The position numbers and the translations under genes were made by a program. The notes under the pieces are model-generated. The model saw only the letters and a list, made by a program, of their open reading frames with translations. It was not told the DNA's origin and searched no databases. From positions 558,001 through 622,000 of the forward strand of contig NZ_JAGKTC010000003.1 of NCBI RefSeq assembly GCF_017939625.1: a stretch of 64,000 nucleotides of DNA, given 5' to 3'. Origin of the DNA: Pseudoxanthomonas helianthi (GTDB lineage Bacteria > Pseudomonadota > Gammaproteobacteria > Xanthomonadales > Xanthomonadaceae). Below, piece by piece: positions 51,595 to 62,477 of the stretch (position 1 is the stretch's first letter; each line of letters starts with the position of its first letter).

Positions 51595-53397
51595 ATGCAA
51601 CGCCGCCATGCCTTCTGCCTGACCCTGCTCGCCATCGCCGTGCTGGCCGGTTGCCAGTCCAGTCCCAGCGCACAGAACGCGCGCGCCGAAGACGCCGCGT
51701 TGGCGGCGGCCATGGCAGCCGACGCCGCGGCCGGTGCCGCGAAGGAAAGCCGCGAGAGCCAGACGCTCGACAGCGTCGTCGTCACCGGCACGCAGCGGCA
51801 GGCACTGCCCGCCCAGGTGGCCGAGCCTCGTCTCACCTACGCGCCGGCCCCACCCCCGCCACCCGCTCCCGCACCGGTATCCGGCGCGGTCGTTGCCTAC
51901 CGCACGGCCCGGCTCGCCCCGCCGCCGCCCGCCTACGCGCCAGTGCAACCCACCAACACAGAAACCTACGCCGAACGCAGCGACAATCCGGTGCATCGCA
52001 CCAGCGAACAACCGGTTTCGACCTTTTCCATCGACGTCGATACCGGCAGCTACAGCAACGTGCGGCGCATGCTGCGCGAAGGCCAGCGTCCGCCGGCCGA
52101 TGCGGTGCGCGCCGAGGAATTCATCAACTACTTCCGCTACGGCCACGCTGCGCCCAGCGACCGCACTACGCCATTCCGGGTGACCACCGAGCTGGCGCCG
52201 GCCCCATGGAACCCGCAGCGGCAGTTGTTGATGGTCGGCATCAAGGGCTACGACGTGCCCAAGGCCAGCCTGCCGCCGGCCAACCTGGTGTTCCTGATCG
52301 ATACCTCCGGTTCGATGGACGAACCTGACAAGCTGCCGCTGGTGAAGACCGCGTTGCGCCAGCTGGTGCCGCAGATGCGCGCGCAGGACCGCGTCTCGAT
52401 CGTGGTCTACGCCGGTTCGGCCGGACTGGTGCTGCCGCCCACGCCGGGCGACCGCCACGACGAAATCATCGACGCGCTCGACCGCCTGCAAGCCGGCGGC
52501 AGCACCAACGGCGGCGAAGGCATCGAGCTGGCCTATGCGATGGCGAAACAAGCCTTCGTGAAGAACGGCGTCAACCGGGTGATCCTGGCCACCGACGGCG
52601 ACTTCAACGTCGGCATCGTCGACCGCAAGGCGCTGGAAACCCTGGTCGGCGACCGGCGCAAGTCGGGCATCGCCCTGACCACCCTGGGCTTCGGCGAAGG
52701 CAACTACAACGACGCCATGGCCGAACGCCTGGCCGACGTCGGCGACGGCAACCACGCCTGCATCGACACGCCGCAGGAAGCGCGCAAGGTGCTGGCCGAG
52801 GAGATGCAGGCGACCCTGCTGACCATCGCCCGCGACGTGAAGATCCAGGTCGAGTTCAATCCGGCCGCGGTCTCGGAATACCGTTTGATCGGCTACGAAA
52901 ACCGCCTGCTCAACCGCGAGGACTTCGCCAACGACAAGGTCGACGCCGGCGACATCGGCGCCGGCCACGAAGTGACCGCGTTGTACGAGATCACCCCGGC
53001 CGGCTCCGGCGCGGACCGCCTGCCGCCGCTGCGTTACGGCGCGAAGCAAGCGACGGCTTCCGCCGATTCGAACGAAGTCGCGCAACTGAGCCTGCGCTAC
53101 AAACTGCCCGGCGCGCAGGCCAGCAAACTGATTGAAACGCAGGTCCTGCGATCGTCGCTGGTCGCACGACCGAGCGAAGCCCTGCGCTTCGCCAGCGCGG
53201 TGGCCGCCTATGCCGACCTGCTGCGTGGCGGTACCCATGTCGGCGAATGGACGTGGAACGACGTGGCCCGCGCGGCGCGCGGTGCGAGCGGCGACGACCG
53301 CAACGGCTTGCGCCACGAATTCGCGGACCTGGTCGACCAGGCGCGGCAGGTGGTCGCGCAACCCTTGCCCGCAGCGGCGATCGCTTCAGGCGAGTGA
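51595..53397 (+). CDS. VWA-domain lipoprotein (YfbK-like) carrying a TonB-plug-like motif
   Basis: A 600-residue lipoprotein (signal MQRRHAFCLTLLAIAVLAGC, lipid Cys20). Residues 57-66 read TLDSVVVTGT, the motif that normally begins TonB-dependent receptors. A Pro/Ala-rich linker and a YfbK-type N domain follow (STFSIDVDTGSYSNVRRML, AEEFINYFRYGH). The VWA domain (about 220-395) has the MIDAS motif FLIDTSGSMDEPDK, AGGSTNGGEGIELAY and ILATDGDFNVG. A DUF3520-like C-terminal domain starts near 430 (YRLIGYENRLLNREDFANDK). GGGAG lies 7 bases before the ATG. Function is unknown; metal-dependent binding to an envelope partner is inferred. Confidence 0.9.
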   Translation: MQRRHAFCLTLLAIAVLAGCQSSPSAQNARAEDAALAAAMAADAAAGAAKESRESQTLDSVVVTGTQRQALPAQVAEPRLTYAPAPPPPPAPAPVSGAVVAYRTARLAPPPPAYAPVQPTNTETYAERSDNPVHRTSEQPVSTFSIDVDTGSYSNVRRMLREGQRPPADAVRAEEFINYFRYGHAAPSDRTTPFRVTTELAPAPWNPQRQLLMVGIKGYDVPKASLPPANLVFLIDTSGSMDEPDKLPLVKTALRQLVPQMRAQDRVSIVVYAGSAGLVLPPTPGDRHDEIIDALDRLQAGGSTNGGEGIELAYAMAKQAFVKNGVNRVILATDGDFNVGIVDRKALETLVGDRRKSGIALTTLGFGEGNYNDAMAERLADVGDGNHACIDTPQEARKVLAEEMQATLLTIARDVKIQVEFNPAAVSEYRLIGYENRLLNREDFANDKVDAGDIGAGHEVTALYEITPAGSGADRLPPLRYGAKQATASADSNEVAQLSLRYKLPGAQASKLIETQVLRSSLVARPSEALRFASAVAAYADLLRGGTHVGEWTWNDVARAARGASGDDRNGLRHEFADLVDQARQVVAQPLPAAAIASGE

Positions 53398-53404
53398 GCA
53401 AGGG

Positions 53405-53462
53405 TGGGCCGGAAGGACCCGGCCCAGCAATCGACTGCGGGAGCGAGCAAGCTCGCTCCCGC
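53405..53462. terminator. Tandem hairpins between convergent genes
   Basis: TGGGCCGG pairs with CCGGCCCA (53405-53426), and GCGGGAGCGAGC pairs perfectly with GCTCGCTCCCGC around an AA centre (53437-53462). They sit between the VWA stop and the convergent GGDEF-EAL stop, so bidirectional termination is likely, though without T-runs. Confidence 0.65.
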
Positions 53463-53470
53463 GAACTGCG

Positions 53471-56400
53471 TCAGACGCCGCCGCCGATGTGCACCTGCGG
53501 TTCGCCGAACAGGTAACCCTGCCCGTAGCGCGCGCCCATCTCGCGCAGGGCGCGCAGCTGGTCCGCGCGCTCCACGCCCTCGCAGATGGTGTCGATGCCC
53601 AACGTGCCGGCCAGGGCCAGGATCGCGCGCACCACCGCCTCGCTTTCCGCACTGCCCTGGTCGCCCAGGCCGGAAATGAAGCTGCGGTCGATCTTCAGGG
53701 TCGAGATCGGGAAACGGTGCAGGTACGACAACGCCGAGAAGCCGGTGCCGAAGTCGTCGAGCTGGGCCAGGATGCCGTGCTGGCGCAACAGGTGCAGCGT
53801 GCGCAAGGTACGTGGCGCGTCCTCGAGCAGGGCGATCTCGGTGATCTCCACGCGCAGGCGCGATGGGTCGGCGCCAACCGCGTCGAACATGCCGAGCAGG
53901 CGATCGGCGAAATCCGAGGAATGGAAATGCCGCGGCGACACGTTGACCGAGATGTAGCCGCTGCCGCCGCGCGCGATCTGCTCCACCACCTGCGCATAGA
54001 TCAGCCAGTCGACCTGTTCGATCAGCCCGGTTTCCTCGCCCAGGCCGATGAAGTCGGCGGGCATCAGCAGGCCGCGCTTGTCGTGCTGCCAGCGCAACAG
54101 CGCTTCGTGGCCGATGACCTCGCCGTCTTCGAGGCGGATGATCGGCTGGTAGTAAGGGGTGAAGTCGCCGCTGAGGATGGCGCGGCGCAGGTCGGCCTCC
54201 AGGTCCAGGCTCTGCATCGCCGCCTCGCGCATCGCCTCGTCGAACAGCGTGCTGCGATTGCGTCCCTGGGCCTTGGCCCGGTACATCGCGGCGTCGGCGT
54301 CGCGCAGCAGTTCCTCGCCGCTGCGGTAGCGCGGGTGCCAGATCGCCACGCCGACGCTGGCCGACGGGAACAGCTCGCGGCCGGCGAGCCACAACGGCTG
54401 GCCCAGCGCAACCAGCAGGCGTTCGGTCAGCTCGTCGATGCCGCCGTCGTTGCGGTACGCGGCGAGGATCGCGAATTCGTCGCCGCCCAGCCGGGCCACG
54501 ACATCCTCCGCGCGCACGGTGCCGGTGATGCGCCGCGCCACTTCGACCAGCAGTTCGTCGCCGGCGGCATGGCCGATGCTGTCGTTGACCAGCTTGAAAC
54601 GGTCCAGGTCCAGGAACAGTACGGCGAATGCCGGCCCGTTGCCCGCGCGCGCCAGCTCCACCGCCGCCGACAGGCGCTCCAGCAGGTGGGTGCGGTTGGG
54701 CAGGCCGGTCAGCGCATCGTGGGTGGCCTGGTGGGTCAGGCGCTGCTCCGCGCGCAGGCGTTCGCCGATCTGCGCGACCAGCCGGCGGTTCGCCTCGGCC
54801 AGTTCGCGGGTGCGTTCGTCGACCCGGCGCTCCAGTTCGGCATGGGCGTGCTTGCGCTGTTCCTGGCTGCGCTGCCGGACCAGCCCCACGCCGATGTTGT
54901 GGGCGACGAAGGCCAACAGCTTCTGGTCGTGCGCGGTGAAGCTCACCTCCGGCCGATAGCTCTGCACGGCGATGACTCCGACCACCTCCTGCTCGTGGTA
55001 GAGCGGAACGCCCAGCCAGCATTCCGCTGGCACGCCGATCTCGACGATCTCGCCTTGCTCGGTCAATGCGTCGATGGCGGCACGGTCCAGCAGCATCGGC
55101 CGCTGCTGGGCCAGCACGTATTCGGTCAGGCCCTTGCCGATCGGCCGGCTGTGCGGGAACACGAAGTTCTCGTCGGCGGCATAGACGAAGTCGAGCTCGC
55201 GCCCGTGGTCGGCCAGCAATGCGATGTAGAAATTGCGGGCGTTGATCAGCCCGGCGACGACCGCATGCACTTCGGCGTAGAACTGGCCGACGCTCTCCGA
55301 GCTGTTCGCCAGTTCCGCGATGCGGTACAGCGCCCGCTGCAGGTCCTCGGCGCGCTTGCGTTCGGCGATCTCCTCCTGCAGGTCGCGGTTGGCGTGGCGC
55401 AACTCGCGCGTGCGTTCGCGCACGCGCCGTTCGAGTTCTTCCTGCGCGTGCCGGCGGTCCAGCGCGGTCAGGATGTGCTGGGCCACGTACACCAGCAGAG
55501 CGCGGTCGCCCTCGTCGTAGACATTGGTGCGGTCGTAGCTCTGCACCACCACCACGCCGGCCACCCCGCCGTCGCGCAGCATCGGCACGCCGAGCCAGTC
55601 GAGGCTATCCGGCCCGTGGGACGTGTCGCGCGGCACGCCGAACCGGCGGCGCAACTCGGCCGAAGGCCCGTGCAGCGGCTTGCCATGGCGCAGCAGCGCG
55701 AAGGTCAGGCTGTTGGGCATGTGCGCATCGGTGAACTCGACCGCCGGATCGGCGGTCCAGCCGTCCATTTCGTCGGCGAAGTAAAGGAAGCGCACCGTTT
55801 CGCGCACCGGATCGAACAATGCGATGAAGCAGTTGGGCGCATACATCAGCGAGGCGACGACGGCATGCAGGCGCCGCAACATCTCCTCCATTTCGAGTTC
55901 CGCGCCCGACAGGTCGGCGATCTCGTACAGCGCCTGCTGCAGGCGCTTGGATTTCTCCAGCGAGGCGATCCGCGCGTGCGCGCGCACAGCATCCAGGCCG
56001 GCGTCCAGCAGGGCCCGCGCGGCCGATTGCAGTGCGGCGGCCCGCTCCGGCGCGATCAGCGGCGGGAACTGCATCGCCAGCGCCATCCGCGCCCCGCCGC
56101 CGCAATCCCAGGATTCCACCCGCACGTCGTCGCCCCGCTCCGCGCTTTCCACGACCAGGGCCTGCTCGGCCCGGCGCCGCAGCGCCGGAAGGCCGTCCGG
56201 CATCGCGCAACTGCCGCTGCCCGCCGCCCAGTCGCGCCAGGCGACCGCGGCGTTCACGCCTTCCGGCATGGCCAGGCACACCGCCTGCAACATGCGGCGG
56301 ATACTCGATTCGGGCGCTTCGGCTTCTGACGGAGCGGTCGGTAGGGAATCCAACACCAGTTCCTCTGTGAGGGCAGCGGCCAAGGCATGAGAATCGACCC

Positions 56401-56479
56401 CCGGCCGGGTCTTGCCAACCCCGTCAGCTGCCTTCGGACGTTGTTCGTCCGTGATGTCCCCATTGCCCAACCTGGCCAT
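53471..56479 (-). CDS. GAF-GAF-GGDEF-EAL c-di-GMP turnover protein
   Basis: A 1002-residue soluble signalling protein. Residues 1-170 are unassigned; GAF-type sensor domains occupy about 175-345 and 390-550, each preceding a coiled coil (HAQEELERRVRERTRELRHA; HAELERRVDERTRELAEANR). The GGDEF domain (about 595-750) has an intact RLGGDEFAIL. The EAL domain (about 765-995) keeps HEALLRW, SVNVSP, VEITE, LDDFGTGFS, LKIDRSFI and CEGVE, so both catalytic sites look functional. No membrane helix is seen, so the sensed ligand is probably cytoplasmic. Contrast with the degenerate FimX at 14824. It lies between the VWA lipoprotein and the divergent ECF sigma gene. Confidence 0.93.
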   Translation of the reverse strand: MARLGNGDITDEQRPKAADGVGKTRPGVDSHALAAALTEELVLDSLPTAPSEAEAPESSIRRMLQAVCLAMPEGVNAAVAWRDWAAGSGSCAMPDGLPALRRRAEQALVVESAERGDDVRVESWDCGGGARMALAMQFPPLIAPERAAALQSAARALLDAGLDAVRAHARIASLEKSKRLQQALYEIADLSGAELEMEEMLRRLHAVVASLMYAPNCFIALFDPVRETVRFLYFADEMDGWTADPAVEFTDAHMPNSLTFALLRHGKPLHGPSAELRRRFGVPRDTSHGPDSLDWLGVPMLRDGGVAGVVVVQSYDRTNVYDEGDRALLVYVAQHILTALDRRHAQEELERRVRERTRELRHANRDLQEEIAERKRAEDLQRALYRIAELANSSESVGQFYAEVHAVVAGLINARNFYIALLADHGRELDFVYAADENFVFPHSRPIGKGLTEYVLAQQRPMLLDRAAIDALTEQGEIVEIGVPAECWLGVPLYHEQEVVGVIAVQSYRPEVSFTAHDQKLLAFVAHNIGVGLVRQRSQEQRKHAHAELERRVDERTRELAEANRRLVAQIGERLRAEQRLTHQATHDALTGLPNRTHLLERLSAAVELARAGNGPAFAVLFLDLDRFKLVNDSIGHAAGDELLVEVARRITGTVRAEDVVARLGGDEFAILAAYRNDGGIDELTERLLVALGQPLWLAGRELFPSASVGVAIWHPRYRSGEELLRDADAAMYRAKAQGRNRSTLFDEAMREAAMQSLDLEADLRRAILSGDFTPYYQPIIRLEDGEVIGHEALLRWQHDKRGLLMPADFIGLGEETGLIEQVDWLIYAQVVEQIARGGSGYISVNVSPRHFHSSDFADRLLGMFDAVGADPSRLRVEITEIALLEDAPRTLRTLHLLRQHGILAQLDDFGTGFSALSYLHRFPISTLKIDRSFISGLGDQGSAESEAVVRAILALAGTLGIDTICEGVERADQLRALREMGARYGQGYLFGEPQVHIGGGV

Positions 56480-56564
56480 TCTGCTTGAGAACGTGTCCTG
56501 TGCCCTATTCAGGTCAGGGCCCGGGCGCTTTGCCTATGCCGGCCATGCCGGTAGGCTGTGGCGG

Positions 56565-57119
56565 ATGAACGACGCCGCGGAACCGGTCGACGAAGCGCTG
56601 ATGCTGGCCTACGCGGCCGGCGATGCGACGGCGTTCGAGCAGTTGTACGCACGCCATCGCGGGCCGCTGTACCGGTTCCTGTTGCGGCAGGTGCGCGAAC
56701 CGGCGCTGGCCGACGAGTTCTTCCAGGACGTGTGGCAGCGCGTCATCGCCGCGCGCGAGGGCTGGAAGCCGGAGGCGGCATTCGGCGCCTGGCTGTTCCG
56801 CATTGCCCACAACCGGCTGGGCGACCACTGGCGCGCGCAGCAGCACCGCCCGCCCGCGCCCGTCGACGCCGACGAGCGCGCGGCGCGCGTGCCCGACCCG
56901 GACACGCCGGAACGGCAATTGAGCGAATTCGAGCAGCGGCGGCGCCTGCAACTGGCGCTGGCCGAGCTGCCCGACGACCAGCGCGTGGTGCTGCAACTGC
57001 GGCTGGAACAGGAGCTGACCCTGGAGGAAATCGGCGAAATCACCGGCGTGGGCCGGGAAACGGTCAAGTCGCGGCTGCGTTACGCGATGGACAAGCTGCG
57101 CGCGAGGTTGAGCGAATGA
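56565..57119 (+). CDS. ECF-type RNA polymerase sigma factor
   Basis: A 184-residue sigma-70-family factor of the extracytoplasmic-function class. Region 2 is visible (ALMLAYAAGDATAFEQLYAR, LADEFFQDVWQRVI, FGAWLFRIAHNRLGDHWR), then an acidic/Pro linker, and region 4 (LELPDDQ-type helix QLALAELPDDQRVVLQLRLE and LTLEEIGEITGVGRETVKSR). The ATG at 56565 gives a normal N-terminus; the longer frame to 56412 is not sigma-like. The stop overlaps the next ATG (ATGA), coupling it to the membrane partner. It is divergent from the GGDEF-EAL gene. Confidence 0.92.
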   Translation: MNDAAEPVDEALMLAYAAGDATAFEQLYARHRGPLYRFLLRQVREPALADEFFQDVWQRVIAAREGWKPEAAFGAWLFRIAHNRLGDHWRAQQHRPPAPVDADERAARVPDPDTPERQLSEFEQRRRLQLALAELPDDQRVVLQLRLEQELTLEEIGEITGVGRETVKSRLRYAMDKLRARLSE

Positions 57120-58084
57120 ACAACAGGCCCATCGAACCGCTGGACGCCGAAGAGCGCGAGCTTGCCGCCCTGCTCGGCCGCGTCGGTCCGCATGGCGAGC
57201 CCTCGCCGGCGCTGGACGCGAAGATCCTCGCCGCCGCGCATGGCGCGGTGGCACGCGGCCCCGCCCGCGCGCCGGCACGCCGGCGACGTTGGCCTGCGCT
57301 CGCCGGGCTCGCGGCATCGGTACTGATCGCCGCGGGGATCGGCTGGCAGCTGCTGCCCCGGCATGAGGCCCGCATGCAGGTCGGCGAAGCGCCTGCGCGT
57401 GCGGTGATAATGGAAAGCAATGCCGAAGCGGCCGATGCCGCCGTCCCAGCTGCTGCGACGCCTGCGGTCGAGCCCATCGCCGCCCCCGAGCTTGCCAAGC
57501 CGGCTCCGGCGAAAGCCGTGGCCCCGGCGAAGGCTCGGCCTTTGCCGTCGCCTGCCGAGCCGGCAGTCGTGTTGATGCGCGAAGCGCCACCCGTGGAGGT
57601 TGCCGAGCCCCGTGCGACCGGCATCGTGACTTCCCTTCCGACGCCACCCGCGCCTCCCGCTCCGCCTGCGCCCGCGCCCGAGCCTACGGAATCCGCTCCT
57701 TTGCTGGCGCCCGCCGCCGCGCAGGCGCAGCGTGCTTTCTCGCCCGCCGCGCCCGCCCCCGCCGCCGCGCGCAACGAGGCTTATGCCGCCGAAGCAGCAT
57801 CCGCGCCGCTCGCGGAGACAGGTGCGGCTACCAAGGCCGTCGCCAACGACAACGCCACGCTCGACAGCGTCGTCGTTTCCGGCAGCCGGGTCGACGAGAC
57901 TGATGTCCTCGGCATCGAGGTCGAAGCGGACACGCGCTTGTCGAAACGCGCCTGGCTGCACCGCATCGAGTTGCGTCGCATGCAAGGCGACACGGATGGC
58001 GCGCGCGAGAGCCTGCGCCTGTTCGTGAAAAAGTATCCGCGCGCGACCCTCCCCCCCGAACTGCGCGACCTGTTGAAGGAATGA
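57116..58084 (+). CDS. Single-pass membrane partner of the ECF sigma factor with a TonB-plug-like motif
   Basis: A 322-residue protein, probably an anti-sigma factor by position. The cytoplasmic part (1-58) has an acidic start and LDAEERELAALLGRVGP; a single membrane helix spans about 59-80 (WPALAGLAASVLIAAGIGWQ). A long periplasmic Ala/Pro-rich stretch (80-245) leads to TLDSVVVSGSR (248-258), the sequence normally found at the start of TonB-dependent receptors. The C-terminus (about 270-322) is a charged helical module (WLHRIELRRMQGDTDGARES, FVKKYPRATLPPELRDLL). No classical zinc-binding ZAS motif is seen. Overlaps both the sigma gene and the YigZ gene by 4 bases. Confidence 0.8.
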   Translation: MNNRPIEPLDAEERELAALLGRVGPHGEPSPALDAKILAAAHGAVARGPARAPARRRRWPALAGLAASVLIAAGIGWQLLPRHEARMQVGEAPARAVIMESNAEAADAAVPAAATPAVEPIAAPELAKPAPAKAVAPAKARPLPSPAEPAVVLMREAPPVEVAEPRATGIVTSLPTPPAPPAPPAPAPEPTESAPLLAPAAAQAQRAFSPAAPAPAAARNEAYAAEAASAPLAETGAATKAVANDNATLDSVVVSGSRVDETDVLGIEVEADTRLSKRAWLHRIELRRMQGDTDGARESLRLFVKKYPRATLPPELRDLLKE

Positions 58085-58670
58085 GCGACACCCTGGCCGC
58101 GCCGGCGACGCTCGAAACCGAAGTCAAGCACAGCCGCTTCATCGCCCACGCCGCGCCGGCGACCACGCCGGAGGCGGCGCTGGCGTTCGTGCAGGCCGTG
58201 GGCGACCCGGCCGCGACGCACAATTGCTGGGCCTATCGGATCGGCGCCGAATATCGTTCCAGTGACGACGGCGAGCCCTCCGGCACCGCCGGCCGGCCGA
58301 TCCTCGCCGCGATCGATGGCCAGGGCTACGACCAGGTGATCGTGGTGGTCACGCGCTGGTTCGGCGGAATCAAGCTTGGTGCAGGCGGCCTGGTCCGCGC
58401 CTACGGCGGCGCCGCGGCCGAATGCCTGCGCCGCGCCGAACGCCGTGCGCTGATCGCGATGCGCGAGGTCGCGCTGAGCAGCCCCTTCGACGAACTCGGC
58501 AATGTGCATGCGGCGCTGGCCGCGCACGCGGCGGAGAAACTGTCCGAGGATTTCAACGAAAACGGCGCCCGGCTCAGCCTGCGCCTGCCCGCCGACCGGG
58601 TCGAAGCCTTGAAAATCCACCTGCGCGACGCCACCCGTGACCGGGTGCGATTCGAACAAAGCGACGCCTG

Positions 58671-58671
<1 letters not shown>
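58081..58671 (+). CDS. YigZ/IMPACT family protein
   Basis: A 196-residue soluble protein of the UPF0029/IMPACT family. Residues about 12-115 carry the signature: KHSRFIAHAAPATTPEAALA, NCWAYRIG, SSDDGEPSGTAGRPIL and VVVTRWFGGIKLGAGGLVRA. A ferredoxin-like C-terminal domain (DUF1949 type) follows. Function in bacteria is not established; in eukaryotes IMPACT modulates translation control. The ATG overlaps the stop of the sigma partner and the stop overlaps the ABC transporter start, so the sigma-YigZ-ABC set is one transcription unit. Confidence 0.92.
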
Positions 58672-60443
<1,772 letters not shown>

Positions 60444-60452
60444 TCGGCGGCG

Positions 60453-62078
60453 CTATGGCAGCGCGCGTTCGATCAATCCGGTGAAATCCACGTTGCCGGG
60501 CAAAGTGCCGAGCGCCAAACCATGCTCGCCGCCAAGCCGGCTGCGGATGAACGGCAACGCCGCGGGACTGTCCGCGAGCACCAGCACCGAAGCCTGCAGG
60601 GCCAACGCAAGCCGTTCGACCCAATACCGCGCCGACGCTTCGTCGATCAGTCCCGAAGCGACGGCTTCCGCAATCGTGCCGATAGTCCGGTCGTACGCCG
60701 GATCGCAGCCGCGTGCCGCCTCGAGCCGCGCTCGCAGCGCCTCGCCCGCCTCCGGCTCCCGCGCCAGCGCGCGCAGCACGTCGAGGCACTGGATGTTGCC
60801 GCTGCCTTCCCAGATCGAATTCAGCGGCGCCTGCCGATACAGCCGCGGCAGCACCGATTCCTCGATGTAACCGGCCCCACCGAGGCACTCCTGCGCCTCG
60901 TTGACCACGGCCGGCGCGCGCCGGCAGATCCAGTATTTGCCGATGGCGGTGGCGACGCGGGCGAATGCCGCCTCGCCCGCATCGTGCGGCGCGCGATCCA
61001 CCGCGCCGGCCACGCGCAACGCGAACGCGGTGGTGGCTTCGGACTCCAGCGCCAAATCAGCCAGCACGTTGCGCATCAGCGCATGTCCGGCCAGCGGCTT
61101 TCCGAACGCACGACGATGGCGCGCGTGGTGGATCGCCTGCGCCACGGCCATGCGTATCGTCGCCGCCGATCCGAGCATGCAGTCGAGCCGGGTCAGCATC
61201 ACCATCTCGATGATCGTCGCCACGCCGCGCCCCTCGTCGCCGATCCGCCGTGCCCAGGCACCGGTGAATTCCACTTCGGACGATGCGTTGGACCAGTCGC
61301 CGAGCTTGTCCTTCAGCCGCAGCAACCGGAAGGCGTTCTTCGCGCCATCGGGCATCCGTCGCGGCAGCAGGAAACAGCTCAGCCCGCCCGGCGCCTGCGC
61401 CAGCACCAGCCAGCCATCGCTCATCGGTGCGGAAAAGAACCATTTGTGCCCGACCAGCGAATACTCGCCGTCAGCCGCCAGCGGCCTCGCCACGGTCGCA
61501 TTGCTGCGCACGTCGGACCCGCCCTGCTTCTCGGTCATGCCCATGCCGACGGTGATGCCGGCCTTCTCGCCGATGGCCACGTCGCGCGGGTCGTACAAAG
61601 GTGCGGCCGCCCTGTCGGCCCATTCGCCCAGCGCCGGTTCCCGGCGCAGTACCGGCACGGCGGCATGGGTCATCGTCAGCGGGCAGCTGGTACCGGCTTC
61701 GGCCTGGTTGTGCAAATAACACAGCGCCGCCCGAGCCACGTGGCTGCCGGCTTGCGCTTCGTGCCAGGAGAGTCCGGCGACGCCATGGGTCTTCGCCGCT
61801 TCCATCAAGCGGTGATAGGCCGGATGGAACTCGACCGCATCGATGCGATGACCATAACGGTCGTGGGTCTTCAGCCGCGGCCTGTCGCGGTTGGCGTCGA
61901 AGCCGATCCGGTACAACTCGTCGCCGGCCAGCGCAGCGTAGACCGCGATCCGCGCGGCGAACGACGACGCGCCTTCGCGCTCCACCGCATTGCGCAGCAC
62001 GACGTCGTCGGCCCACAGGTCGCGCGGTTCGAACGGCGGCGGCTGGTTGTCGACGCGATGGGTTTCGAAACGGTCCAT
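60453..62078 (-). CDS. aidB: AidB-like acyl-CoA dehydrogenase family protein
   Basis: A 541-residue flavoprotein, the same length as E. coli AidB, part of the adaptive response to DNA alkylation. AidB-type segments: NQPPPFEPRDLWADDVVLRN, AAKTHGVAGLSWHEAQAGSH, MTEKQGGSDVRSN, GHKWFFSAPMSDGWLVLAQA and LGGAGYIEESVLPRLYR, with NSIWEGSGNIQCLDVLRAL near the FAD. The C-terminal helical extension involved in DNA binding in E. coli AidB is present in length. Ada-type regulation cannot be judged; ada/alkB are not adjacent. The ATG at 62078 gives the standard N-terminus. Confidence 0.92.
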   Translation of the reverse strand: MDRFETHRVDNQPPPFEPRDLWADDVVLRNAVEREGASSFAARIAVYAALAGDELYRIGFDANRDRPRLKTHDRYGHRIDAVEFHPAYHRLMEAAKTHGVAGLSWHEAQAGSHVARAALCYLHNQAEAGTSCPLTMTHAAVPVLRREPALGEWADRAAAPLYDPRDVAIGEKAGITVGMGMTEKQGGSDVRSNATVARPLAADGEYSLVGHKWFFSAPMSDGWLVLAQAPGGLSCFLLPRRMPDGAKNAFRLLRLKDKLGDWSNASSEVEFTGAWARRIGDEGRGVATIIEMVMLTRLDCMLGSAATIRMAVAQAIHHARHRRAFGKPLAGHALMRNVLADLALESEATTAFALRVAGAVDRAPHDAGEAAFARVATAIGKYWICRRAPAVVNEAQECLGGAGYIEESVLPRLYRQAPLNSIWEGSGNIQCLDVLRALAREPEAGEALRARLEAARGCDPAYDRTIGTIAEAVASGLIDEASARYWVERLALALQASVLVLADSPAALPFIRSRLGGEHGLALGTLPGNVDFTGLIERALP

Positions 62079-62150
62079 GGCGCTTGCGCTGTACCTGCAT
62101 CCAATCGGTCAGGATTGGAATTTACGCCATAACCCGCGGCCGCGTCGTGA

Positions 62151-62477
62151 CTACATGCGTTGCGCCAGCGCTATCCTCAGCGCCGGATCGAGCAGGTCGT
62201 GCATTTGCGCCAGGAACGCGACGGTATGCGGCAGCGCGGCATGGCGTTCGAAAGCGGCCAGGTCGCGCCAGCGCGAATGGATGCAGAACTCGTCGGCATC
62301 GCGGATCGATGCGAAGCAGTCGAAGGCGATGCAGCCCGGCTCCCGGCGGGTGGGCGCACGCACCGTCTCCAGTGCGCGCCTTACCTCATCCGCACGACCC
62401 GGCCTGGCGTGGAGCGTCGCGAACAGATCCAGGGTCGGATCCGACGCAAGCTGGGCGTCTTCCTCCACGGCATTCAC
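62151..62477 (-). CDS. Antibiotic biosynthesis monooxygenase (ABM/YgiN-type) protein
   Basis: A 108-residue ferredoxin-like protein of the ABM family: LDLFATLHARPGRADEVRRA, TRREPGCIAFDCFASIRDAD, FCIHSRWRDLAAFERHAALP. Members include YgiN quinol monooxygenases and other cofactor-free oxygenases. The GTG at 62477 overlaps the stop of the preceding exported-protein gene (GTGA), which strongly implies coupling and fixes the start; the longer frame to 62858 is antisense-like. It ends 72 bases before aidB. With a divergent HxlR regulator nearby, a quinone- or electrophile-response role is inferred. Confidence 0.8.
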   Translation of the reverse strand: MNAVEEDAQLASDPTLDLFATLHARPGRADEVRRALETVRAPTRREPGCIAFDCFASIRDADEFCIHSRWRDLAAFERHAALPHTVAFLAQMHDLLDPALRIALAQRM

